Assembly: GCA_016302065.1 (NCBI GenBank)
Contig: JAEDOI010000015.1
Location: 1 to 23,492, forward strand
Length of the DNA stretch: 23,492 nt
Origin: Bacilli bacterium
GTDB lineage: Bacteria; Bacillota_I; Bacilli_A; RFN20; CAG-826
Direction of reading: 5' to 3'
Each line of letters starts with the position of its first letter. The first letter of the stretch is position 1. Below are positions 7,157-14,812 of this stretch, one piece after another. The notes beneath the pieces are model-generated. The model was not told the DNA's origin, ran no database searches, and saw nothing but the letters and a program-made list of their open reading frames with translations. Both the position numbers and the translations under genes were made by a program.

Positions 7157-8458
7157 ATGCGTAAAAATGAAAGAGAAAAATATATCTTTTCTAAAAAGTG
7201 TTTATTGATTATTTTATATTTGTTTTACATAAATAATATAAAATATAGCGACATAACTTTTAGATCTTTTGGTTTTTCTTTTGATCCAACATGTAATTTT
7301 AAATGCATTATTAAATCAAAGAAAAATAATATTCATAAATATGTCGTTCATATTTATGATTCTTTAAAAAATATTGATTATGAATCAATTGATATGATGG
7401 GTAATATTAATATTTTTAAAGTTAAAAATGCTAAAAACAATGATTTTATTAAAGCTAAGAATGGCATCAATATTTATTTTGATGAATCAAGCTTTGTAAC
7501 TAATGGATATATTGAAGGTAATGAATTTGTTTTCAATCTTTTAATAGATAATAAAGTTATTTTTAAAGACGAGCTTTTATATAATTTAAATAGGGATTCT
7601 TTGATTAAAAAATATAATGAATTTCCATTTATTTTATGGATATTAAAGTTTTATCATCATAAAATAAAAACTACTTTAGTTTTTGGAGCAGGGGTTAATA
7701 TCGATTATGGAGGATATGATTGGAAATCTTTAATTTCTAATTTAAATAATAGATATTATGAAAATAATATTAGTTTAATGAATGAAATTTCGCATTATGT
7801 CGGAAATGAATTATTTGTTAAAGGAAAAGTATTGAAAACAAGTGGGTTTGATGTATATAAAGAATTAAATAAAGAGATATATCTTTATAAAGAAATTAGA
7901 TCATTTGATGATTCTTCATCTACTTTATATGATTGTGTTTCTTTTATTATTAAAAATCCTAATATTGATGTAATTACTTATAATTACGATACAAATTTAG
8001 AATATCTATGCAAAAAAAGAGGTGTTAGATACAATACAGTTTATGACGATAATTCTTTTATTAGTAAAGAAGCTATTGTTTCTATTTTCCATGTTCATGG
8101 TTTACTTCCTTTTGAGAAATATAACGAATCTAAATTCACAGATTCATTAATTTTTAATGAATCAGAATATTTTTATTTGTATAATAATCCATATTCATGG
8201 AATATTAGTAAACAACTTCATGATTTTACATTTAATAACTGCATTTTTATTGGGATATCAATGACTGACCCTAATATGAAAAGGTTATTAGAATTAAGCA
8301 GAAATTATCTTAAATTTAATTTTATATTTTTAAAAAGAGAGAAGGGAATGGATAGTAAAACATATCGTGACGTAACAAATTATTTATTTACGTATGATTT
8401 AATTACTATTTGGATTGATGATTATAAAGAAATTGGAGCGTACTTAGAAAATGTTTAA
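7157..8458 (+). CDS. SIR2-like (SIR2_2-type) predicted NAD-hydrolysing protein
   Basis: The protein has 433 residues. Residues 1-170 are an unrecognised domain with a hydrophobic patch at 15-26. From about 172 on it reads as a SIR2-like Rossmann domain: the NAD-binding GAGVN (177-181) with a following DWKSLI, NYD with N276 and D278, HVHGLLP with the probable catalytic H314, the SIR2_2-type FNESEYFYLY, and GISMTDPN (366-373). All expected positions are intact, so NAD cleavage is predicted from the family, in which such domains are often NADases of antiviral systems. It lacks an obvious partner. There is no Shine-Dalgarno before the ATG, which lies 3 nt after the previous stop. It overlaps the next gene by 8 nt, so it is embedded in the operon rather than a free cassette. 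Confidence 0.8.
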   Translation: MRKNEREKYIFSKKCLLIILYLFYINNIKYSDITFRSFGFSFDPTCNFKCIIKSKKNNIHKYVVHIYDSLKNIDYESIDMMGNINIFKVKNAKNNDFIKAKNGINIYFDESSFVTNGYIEGNEFVFNLLIDNKVIFKDELLYNLNRDSLIKKYNEFPFILWILKFYHHKIKTTLVFGAGVNIDYGGYDWKSLISNLNNRYYENNISLMNEISHYVGNELFVKGKVLKTSGFDVYKELNKEIYLYKEIRSFDDSSSTLYDCVSFIIKNPNIDVITYNYDTNLEYLCKKRGVRYNTVYDDNSFISKEAIVSIFHVHGLLPFEKYNESKFTDSLIFNESEYFYLYNNPYSWNISKQLHDFTFNNCIFIGISMTDPNMKRLLELSRNYLKFNFIFLKREKGMDSKTYRDVTNYLFTYDLITIWIDDYKEIGAYLENV

Positions 8459-9068
8459 GAAATCAATAACTACTTCATGTGTAACTTTAGCATCAGTTTT
8501 ATTATTTACTTCTTGTGCTAATTCTTCTTTAAAAACACTTAATTTTGATTCTATGATGGATATTGTTTCTTCGTATTCAGAAAAAGAAAAATATTTTTTA
8601 TCTACAACTACCTTTAAGATGTCTTATACTTTAATCGAAGATAATTCAAAAATTGAAGGAATGTACGAACTTGATTACGATAAAGATTCTTATTATTTAT
8701 ATCATTTAGTAAGAAGTGACGATGGGGTAAAAGAAAGATTAATTTATAAAAATGAAGATAATCAATATGTTGAATATATTCATGGAAAGAATATAACTTC
8801 GACTGAAAACTATGTTGAAAGAATGAATGAAGTTAGAAGTGTAATTAAAAAATATGCTTTATATGATATACAAATTGTAAATAGTGAAGGAAATACATAT
8901 GTTTTTGATACTAAAAAACAAATTTTAGAATTAAGTATTAATGATGATTATTTTAAAATTTTAAATAATGGGTTGATAAGTGAATTAAGTGTAATAAATG
9001 AAGAAAATAATTATGTTAATGTCAATATTTCTTATTCATTAAAGTTAAATAGAAGGACATCTTTATAA
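8451..9068 (+). CDS. Small lipoprotein of unknown function
   Basis: This 205-residue protein has a signal peptide and a lipobox, TSC with Cys22 (LLFTSC). The mature part is rich in beta-prone, charged residues and has a repeated look of short strands (YELDYDKDSYYLYHLVRS, then ERLIYKNEDNQYVEYIHG), as in lipoproteins with a LolA/LppX-like or YcdC-like half-barrel. That resemblance is only structural guessing. It carries EGNTYVF at 146-152, a peptide also found in the two membrane proteins encoded next. It overlaps the SIR2-like gene by 8 nt and the next gene by 1 nt (TAATG), so translation is coupled. Confidence 0.72.
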   Translation: MFKKSITTSCVTLASVLLFTSCANSSLKTLNFDSMMDIVSSYSEKEKYFLSTTTFKMSYTLIEDNSKIEGMYELDYDKDSYYLYHLVRSDDGVKERLIYKNEDNQYVEYIHGKNITSTENYVERMNEVRSVIKKYALYDIQIVNSEGNTYVFDTKKQILELSINDDYFKILNNGLISELSVINEENNYVNVNISYSLKLNRRTSL

Positions 9069-10162
9069 TGGCAAAAGATATTTATATTTATCCTTCTAAA
9101 AAATCTAGAAGAGTTTTAATAACAATTTCTGATCTTTTAATTTCATTTATTGTTAGTGTTTTTCTTTATGAAATTGTTATTTTAAGCATTGCTAAACCTA
9201 TAATTAAATATAATGATATTCAAATGTCAATTTATGATAATGAAGTATCAAGCCGAGATTTATTAATTGATAATAATTTATTAATACAAAGTGAAGAAGA
9301 ATATAATTTTAGTAAAGATCTAGAAGTTAGTGCTATTTCGTATATTCAATTTTATACTTTTGATGAAGAAAAATATAAAAATAATGACTATTTATACCAT
9401 TATTTTGTTGAATTAAACGAAAATAGTGTTGATTATTTAAATGATATTTTACTTGAAAAATGTCCAACTTTTTTTGATATAGATAACAAAACAATATTAG
9501 GAACATATGCTTTTAAAAGTAGTGTAAAAGAATCTTTTATTCCTTATTTTACGCTTGGTGATGAAATGAGTGAAACCCAACAATCATTATTTAATGAATT
9601 TAAAGAAAAAAGATTTCTTTCACTTTATCAAACAATTATTTCTGATTTAAAAACAAATGAAAAAATTAAAAATAAAGAGGGAAATACATATGTATTTTAT
9701 ATGAATAATATAAAAAATGAAGAAGAAAAGATTAAGAAATGCAATATAATTTGTACTTTTATTTCGTTTTTTATTACATCAATTATTCTATATTTTATAA
9801 TTCCTTTAACTAATGATAAAGGTAGAACTATTTCTGAAATTATATTAAAAGTAGAAAGAATAAATACAAGAAAAATAAGTTATTTAAATAAAAGATATGT
9901 TCTTTTAGAAGGATTAATAAATACTTTTGAGTCAATGTCAATTATTATGTTTATTCCTTTTATTGAGCTAGGATTAAGTGGTATTTTTTCTTTTCCAATT
10001 CTTTATACAGTTAGCTTAGTTTCTATGGTATTTTTGGTGCTTCAACTTATATTGCTACTTGCTAATAAATATACTAAAACATTAAAAGAATTATCAACCA
10101 ATAGTATGTGTATTGATACTTCAACTATGGATGATTATTTTAGAGAGACCTCCAATATATGA
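9068..10162 (+). CDS. RDD-like membrane protein, degenerate paralogue
   Basis: The protein has 364 residues. A first membrane helix (about 14-42) is preceded by YPSKKSRR. A large extracytoplasmic segment of about 180 residues follows and ends in EGNTYVF (204-210). Further helices lie at about 226-248, 280-300 and 305-333. The arrangement and the local match SIILYFIIPL to SIINYYVFPL in the next protein show the two are paralogues. Compared with the RDD family it keeps Arg14/15 and Asp22 in helix 1 but lacks the second Asp near the C terminus. RDD proteins are small membrane proteins of mostly unknown role, some linked to ion exchange. The stop is TGA within ATGA, shared with the next start, which is evidence for the standard code. 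Confidence 0.7.
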   Translation: MAKDIYIYPSKKSRRVLITISDLLISFIVSVFLYEIVILSIAKPIIKYNDIQMSIYDNEVSSRDLLIDNNLLIQSEEEYNFSKDLEVSAISYIQFYTFDEEKYKNNDYLYHYFVELNENSVDYLNDILLEKCPTFFDIDNKTILGTYAFKSSVKESFIPYFTLGDEMSETQQSLFNEFKEKRFLSLYQTIISDLKTNEKIKNKEGNTYVFYMNNIKNEEEKIKKCNIICTFISFFITSIILYFIIPLTNDKGRTISEIILKVERINTRKISYLNKRYVLLEGLINTFESMSIIMFIPFIELGLSGIFSFPILYTVSLVSMVFLVLQLILLLANKYTKTLKELSTNSMCIDTSTMDDYFRETSNI

Positions 10163-11136
10163 AAGAAATTGAATATTATAGACCTAAATTTACTAGAAAA
10201 CTTGCAGCAAGTTTTATGGATGCATTCATTTTTTCTTTGCTTTCTCTTTTATTTGTAGTTATATCTAAGGCTCTAGGCGATGTAACTCCTACTTATAAGC
10301 AAAATAGTAGCGAATTAGATACAATTAAACTAGATTCAGGATTATTTTTAGAAGATAATGATGGATTAGTTAGGGATGTTGTAACTATTTATAATTTAGA
10401 CACTGAAACTAATAGCAGTGTAGTTGAAAAAGAAGTTGTAAACTCAATTAATAATTTTTTTACATATGTTGATAATAATTTAAGCCAAGAATTATATGAA
10501 TCAATGATAAAAGAATTTGATGAACTTCGTCTTGATCAAAAATTAATTTATTCTTATGAAGGAAATACATATAAATTGTTCATTCAAAAAGATGGAAAAG
10601 TAGTAAAGAATAATGAAGTTGTTATTCCTAGCAAAAGCTATATAAGTTTTTATAAAAATTACATAGATAATTACGCATTAGGTTATTTCCATTCTAAAAT
10701 TGATCGAGTTGTTACTTTAGAAAAATATTTTTCATATGTTATGGCTATTGAAGTAATAGTTGGTGTTTTAGTTGGATCTATTATAAATTACTATGTTTTC
10801 CCACTTATTTTTAGAAGAAATAGATATACATTAGGTAGGTTAACTTACAAAATAGGTTTAGTTAATAAAGATGTTTTACATGTAAGTTTTGGCCAATTTA
10901 CTTTAAGATTTTTAATTATTTTCTTCCTTGAAATTGCCCTTTCTTTTGTAACTTTTGGAATACCTATTATTTTTAGTTTTACTATGAGTTTAGTTACTAA
11001 AAAGAAGCAGTATTTTCACGATTATTTGCTTGGAATTGAAGAAGTTGACCTTCAAGATAATCAAGTTTATTACTCTAAAGATGAAGTTAATGCTCCAGTT
11101 TCAAAAGATGACATACATAATTTTTCATTAAAATAA
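10159..11136 (+). CDS. RDD family membrane protein with large external insertion
   Basis: The protein has 325 residues. Helix 1 begins RKLAASFMDAF, giving the RDD-type Arg13 and Asp21, and the C-terminal FHDYLLGIEEVD supplies the second Asp (D288). The RDD signature residues are therefore all present. Between helix 1 (16-37) and the next helix (about 195-215) lies an insertion of about 155 residues containing EGNTYKL (134-140); ordinary RDD proteins have only a short loop there. Two more helices lie at about 246-265 and 268-280. A 30-residue charged tail follows. It overlaps the preceding gene by 4 nt. It is the last gene of the operon; a 177-nt gap follows. Confidence 0.75.
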   Translation: MKEIEYYRPKFTRKLAASFMDAFIFSLLSLLFVVISKALGDVTPTYKQNSSELDTIKLDSGLFLEDNDGLVRDVVTIYNLDTETNSSVVEKEVVNSINNFFTYVDNNLSQELYESMIKEFDELRLDQKLIYSYEGNTYKLFIQKDGKVVKNNEVVIPSKSYISFYKNYIDNYALGYFHSKIDRVVTLEKYFSYVMAIEVIVGVLVGSIINYYVFPLIFRRNRYTLGRLTYKIGLVNKDVLHVSFGQFTLRFLIIFFLEIALSFVTFGIPIIFSFTMSLVTKKKQYFHDYLLGIEEVDLQDNQVYYSKDEVNAPVSKDDIHNFSLK

Positions 11137-11169
11137 CATTAATTTTTATTAGTCTTTATTTCTAAAGTT

Positions 11170-11200
11170 AAAAAAATAATGTGATTTTCGTATTTTTTTT
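11170..11200 (+). terminator. Weak A/T-only hairpin, possible terminator
   Basis: A 9-bp repeat made only of A and T (11170-11178 with 11191-11199) encloses a 12-nt loop and ends in a T run. It lies in the 177-nt gap between two operons, where a terminator is expected. It has no GC pairs and there is almost no T tract beyond the stem, so it may be chance. Confidence 0.25.
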
Positions 11201-11233
11201 GCTTTGAAACATATTTTACATATTTATTAATTT

Positions 11234-11262
11234 TTGACTTTTGAGTTAATAATGTATATTAT
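11234..11262 (+). promoter_or_regulatory. Sigma-A-type promoter of the ABC-nuclease operon
   Basis: TTGACT (11234-11239, 5 of 6) and TATTAT (11257-11262, 5 of 6) are separated by exactly 17 nt. The leader to the ATG at 11314 is about 45 nt and contains GGAG at 11298-11301. This is the best promoter match in the window and stands in front of an 11-kb run of co-oriented genes. Confidence 0.65.
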
Positions 11263-11313
11263 TAATATAGTTTAAAGCGGTTATCATTATAGTTAACGGA
11301 GAATTAATTAATT

Positions 11314-12879
11314 ATGAGTAGAAAATGGAATAAAGTTGGATTCGGTCTAAGTATAGTAGGCCTCATTTTTTCAATGTTTTGCTTTTTAGGTGAAACAAAA
11401 ACATCACTTAATGATTTAAAAGCAAAAAAAGAAGCAGGAATAAGTGAAACAGATTATATTTCTGATCCTGACTTGTTTTTAGAAGGTGAAGAAGCAGATA
11501 TTGCTTATTATATTCCAACTGTTGCTAAAACTGAAAATTCTACCGCTTTAAAGATTTTTGTTAAACAAAATGATAACTCAAATAATAACTACATGCTTGG
11601 ATATTATGGAAGCGGAGATAAATATTTTCCTTGCTCAATTCAATGCACATTAAAGAATAAAGAAAATGGAACAACAAGAATTTCAACAACGGAAGTAAAT
11701 TTTGATTATAGCTTAGTTAAATATGTAGGTTTAGGCGTTAATCTTGGTCCTAAAGAAAAAGAATTAACTTGTGATATTGAACATGGTGTTGATGAAGTTG
11801 TTGACTTAGATAAACCAATTTATATTATTAATGTTTTTAAATACGTACCTTCTTCAAATTTAGAAGATGAAAAAAAGCCTAATAATTTTAATGAAAAATT
11901 CAAAATGAAAGGTGTTTTTGGTTCTAATGCTGAGAATACTTCTTATAGAGTTTACGATATGGCTGATTATTGTGAATTCAATTATGCTGGTGTTTCAAAT
12001 TTTAATGGATTTAGTTCATTTAAAGTAAATGTTAATTCAGAAAAGTCAGTTGAATCCTATATTAATGATAAAACATATGGTAAAAGCTATAAAAAATATG
12101 AAGAAGATATCGAAGCAGGAACAATGTATGTAAGAACTCGTTTCAGTTTTGGTGGTGATACAAGATATGTTGTTGAATACAAGGATGGTAGGAAAGAACT
12201 TGTTCCTGACCTTGCTAATAATATCGAAATTAAAAATAACGAAACTTCATTATATTTTCTTCTTAAAAATGTAAATTACAAAGAAGTTAAGAATTTATCA
12301 GTTAAAGGTGGAATTATTTATGTAGGTATTTACAATACAAATACTTATAAAGAAGTTTCTAAGACTGGATTTTCAATTCGTTTTGGTTATATTAATTTTA
12401 AGATTGATGATATGTTGAAAGCTAATGGTGCTGTTGGAGTTGAAAAAGATAATGAATTCTATAAATTTAATTGTGATTTATTCATTATTATTTCAATTTG
12501 TGTTTTTGCTCTTTGTTATATTGCTACATCTTTAACTATCTATTTCGTATTAAAAAATAAATATAAAGATGATGAATTTAGAAAAATGAATACTAAATTA
12601 TATTTTAAAAATAATATTCTTGGGCTTCTTTGCATTGGATCTTTAATTTTATTTGTAGAATTCTGCATTACAAGATTTGGATTTTTAAGTAATTCCCTTC
12701 CTGTTTATAACCCATCTGATGTTTGGGTAATTATATTTGGTGTTGCTTCATTATTATTGATTGGTTATTTCGTTAGATATTTCTATCTTCTTATTAAGGC
12801 TAGAAGAGAAAGAATTAGAAATGAAAAACTCAAGTTAAGATTAGATAAGCAAGATGATGGAACAATTTCAGTAAAATAA
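11314..12879 (+). CDS. Membrane protein with large extracytoplasmic domain, first gene of ABC-nuclease operon
   Basis: I do not recognise this 521-residue protein. One helix at 8-26 is followed by an extracytoplasmic region of about 360 residues (27-388), rich in beta-prone and acidic segments. Three helices follow at about 389-414, 434-453 and 470-494, and then a strongly basic cytoplasmic tail (KARRERIRNEKLKLR) to the C terminus. There is no lipobox. The ATG has GGAG 12 nt upstream. The gene is 17 nt before the transporter ATPase gene and behind the only strong promoter, so it probably belongs to the transporter-nuclease system. It could be a docking or processing subunit or a sensor. Nothing in the sequence shows enzymatic activity. 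Confidence 0.7.
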   Translation: MSRKWNKVGFGLSIVGLIFSMFCFLGETKTSLNDLKAKKEAGISETDYISDPDLFLEGEEADIAYYIPTVAKTENSTALKIFVKQNDNSNNNYMLGYYGSGDKYFPCSIQCTLKNKENGTTRISTTEVNFDYSLVKYVGLGVNLGPKEKELTCDIEHGVDEVVDLDKPIYIINVFKYVPSSNLEDEKKPNNFNEKFKMKGVFGSNAENTSYRVYDMADYCEFNYAGVSNFNGFSSFKVNVNSEKSVESYINDKTYGKSYKKYEEDIEAGTMYVRTRFSFGGDTRYVVEYKDGRKELVPDLANNIEIKNNETSLYFLLKNVNYKEVKNLSVKGGIIYVGIYNTNTYKEVSKTGFSIRFGYINFKIDDMLKANGAVGVEKDNEFYKFNCDLFIIISICVFALCYIATSLTIYFVLKNKYKDDEFRKMNTKLYFKNNILGLLCIGSLILFVEFCITRFGFLSNSLPVYNPSDVWVIIFGVASLLLIGYFVRYFYLLIKARRERIRNEKLKLRLDKQDDGTISVK

Positions 12880-12896
12880 TTTTTAAGGAGAAATAT

Positions 12897-14798
12897 ATGG
12901 AAATTAGACTTAAAGGACTCACAAAAATATTCCCTGGTAATCCAAAAAAACACATTAAAGACACAATTGCTGTTAATGATTTAAACATGGTTGTACCTGA
13001 TGGTAAATTAGTTGGTTTACTTGGACCTAGTGGTTGTGGAAAATCTACAACACTTTATATGGTTAGTGGATTACAAATTCCAACAAGTGGTGAAGTTTGG
13101 TTTGGTGATGAAGAAGTTACTAATCTTAGTCCAGAAAAAAGAGGGATTGGATTAGTTTTTCAAAACTATGCTCTTTATCCACATATGACAATTTTTAAAA
13201 ATGTCGAATTCCCACTTACAAATTTAAAAGTTGAAGTTCCATTAGTTAATTTCTTTAATTATTCATTCGTTTTTACTTATACGATGAAAGAAAATGATAA
13301 TCTTGAAGGAATTAAATATTCTCTTAATACATTATTATTAAAAATAGGATTATCTAGTTATAATTTTGAAGTCAAAACTATTTTAAATGACAATAATTTA
13401 ACACTTAATATTAAATTAATTAATGTTTCAGAAAAAGTATACGATTTATTTATTAAGAATTTTGGCCGTATTATAAAATATGAGACTGTTGAAGAAACGA
13501 AAGAACAATCCAATGAAGCTTTATATGATTTAGTTTATAAATATACCTTACATATAAATGATGAAAGTTTGTTTGTAAATGCTGAAATTACATTTGGTGT
13601 TAAAGGAAATTTTGAAGGTGATGAAGTTAAACAATTAAAAAATAAATTAAATACAGAAACCGGTATTAAATTAAGAAAATTAAGAAGTTCTTCTTTTAAT
13701 GGACAAGTTTTTGTTACAGCTTGCTATAAACATATTTCTTTGGCAAAGGCTAAAAAAATTAGAGATATTATAAGCGAAAATATATCTGAATTTAGTGTAA
13801 CTTTAAAGGTTATTAGTTTTGATTGTGCATCGTTAACAAAACTAGCTAGATTAGAATTGAAAGATTATAGTAAAAAATTAGAAGATTTAAAAGTATATAA
13901 AGATGGAGACAATATTAAAATTTTCTTTAAATTAAAGAAGATTAAGGAAAGTGAAATTAACGAAGTTCAAAATATTTTACAAAGCGCATTTAGTTTAAGT
14001 GATCCAATTATTAATAAACAAGTTGCTATTACATATAGAAAATTAAATAAATTTGAAAGAAGAGATATTGTTTATGAAACAGCTAAACTTGTTCAAATTG
14101 AAGACTATTTACAAAGAAAGCCTTCTCAACTTAGTGGTGGTCAACAACAACGTGTTGCCATTGCTCGTGCTTTAGTTAAAAAACCAAAAGTTTTGCTTCT
14201 TGATGAACCATTATCAAATCTTGATGCTCGTTTAAGACTTCAAACAAGAGAAGAAATTAGAAGAATTCAACAAAATGTTGGCATTACAACAATCTTTGTT
14301 ACACACGATCAAGAAGAAGCTATGTCAATAAGCGATCAAATTCTTGTTATGAAAAATGGTGTTGAACAACAAATTGGTGCTCCTCAAGAAGTTTATGATA
14401 ATCCAAAGAATTTATTTGTTGCTCAATTCTTAGGAACTCCACAAATTAATGTTTTCACTGGTGAAATTAAAAACGAAAAGATTATGATTGGTGACTCTTA
14501 TATTAATGATGCTAAAGGCATTGAAGATCAACCAGTATTTATCGCAATTAGACCTGAAGGGTTTGCTTTGGAAAGCAAAGATAGCATTAAAGGTTTAAAT
14601 GCTTCAACTGAAATGGTTCAAACATTAGGTAGAGATATTTCAATTATTGCAAGAAATAGTTATTGTTTAAAAGAGACATTTAAAGTAATTATTTCAAGTG
14701 ATGAAACAAATATTTCTGGTGATATTAAGTTAAAAGTAAAAACTAATAAGATGTTTGTCTTTAAGAAAGATAGCGAAGAAAGAATTTATATTGATTAA
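12897..14798 (+). CDS. CUT1-type ABC importer ATPase (MsmK/UgpC-like) with large internal insertion
   Basis: The protein has 633 residues; MalK-type relatives have about 365. Residues 1-115 and 385-633 form a normal MalK/MsmK/UgpC ATPase: Walker A GPSGCGKST (43-51), Q-loop Q89, signature LSGGQ (412-416), Walker B with D436-E437, switch H470, and a C-terminal regulatory TOBE-type domain (about 520-633). Residues 116-384 are an in-frame insertion of about 270 residues, placed after the Q-loop in the helical-domain region. It looks like five beta-alpha-beta units. Removing it restores the usual length. Enlarged ATPases of this kind occur in the mycoplasma nuclease-linked transporter (recalled for MG187). 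AAGGAG at 12885-12890 precedes the ATG. It energises the two permeases that follow. Confidence 0.93.
   Translation: MEIRLKGLTKIFPGNPKKHIKDTIAVNDLNMVVPDGKLVGLLGPSGCGKSTTLYMVSGLQIPTSGEVWFGDEEVTNLSPEKRGIGLVFQNYALYPHMTIFKNVEFPLTNLKVEVPLVNFFNYSFVFTYTMKENDNLEGIKYSLNTLLLKIGLSSYNFEVKTILNDNNLTLNIKLINVSEKVYDLFIKNFGRIIKYETVEETKEQSNEALYDLVYKYTLHINDESLFVNAEITFGVKGNFEGDEVKQLKNKLNTETGIKLRKLRSSSFNGQVFVTACYKHISLAKAKKIRDIISENISEFSVTLKVISFDCASLTKLARLELKDYSKKLEDLKVYKDGDNIKIFFKLKKIKESEINEVQNILQSAFSLSDPIINKQVAITYRKLNKFERRDIVYETAKLVQIEDYLQRKPSQLSGGQQQRVAIARALVKKPKVLLLDEPLSNLDARLRLQTREEIRRIQQNVGITTIFVTHDQEEAMSISDQILVMKNGVEQQIGAPQEVYDNPKNLFVAQFLGTPQINVFTGEIKNEKIMIGDSYINDAKGIEDQPVFIAIRPEGFALESKDSIKGLNASTEMVQTLGRDISIIARNSYCLKETFKVIISSDETNISGDIKLKVKTNKMFVFKKDSEERIYID
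13242..14048 (+). other. ~270-residue insertion domain within the ABC ATPase
   Basis: This covers residues 116-384 of the ATPase. By eye it holds five beta-helix-beta units, at residues 122-163, 166-198, 225-263, 269-306 and 338-380. Each has a hydrophobic strand, an amphipathic helix of 12-16 residues, and a second strand. Sequence identity between units is low. Flanking ATPase sequence is well conserved (NLKVEVP before, VYETAKLVQIEDYL after). The reading frame is continuous, and no intein splice motifs are seen. Confidence 0.75.
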
Positions 14799-14812
14799 TT
14801 AGTGGAGGAAAT

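Noticed and set aside
7157..8458. A multi-gene defence island around the SIR2-like gene
   Set aside because: Neighbours are truA, ECF transporter genes, lipoproteins and RDD-like proteins; no recombinase, TIR, helicase, Argonaute or phage gene is visible.
9068..10162. TGA read as Trp (mycoplasma code 4)
   Set aside because: This gene ends at TGA in an ATGA overlap with a well-formed next gene, and all Trp codons in the window are TGG.
12897..14798. The enlarged ATPase as an intein, frameshift, or assembly chimera
   Set aside because: The frame is open throughout, flanks join normal ATPase sequence, no intein end motifs (N-terminal Cys/Ser block, C-terminal His-Asn plus Cys/Ser/Thr) are seen, and similar enlargement is known in mycoplasma homologues.
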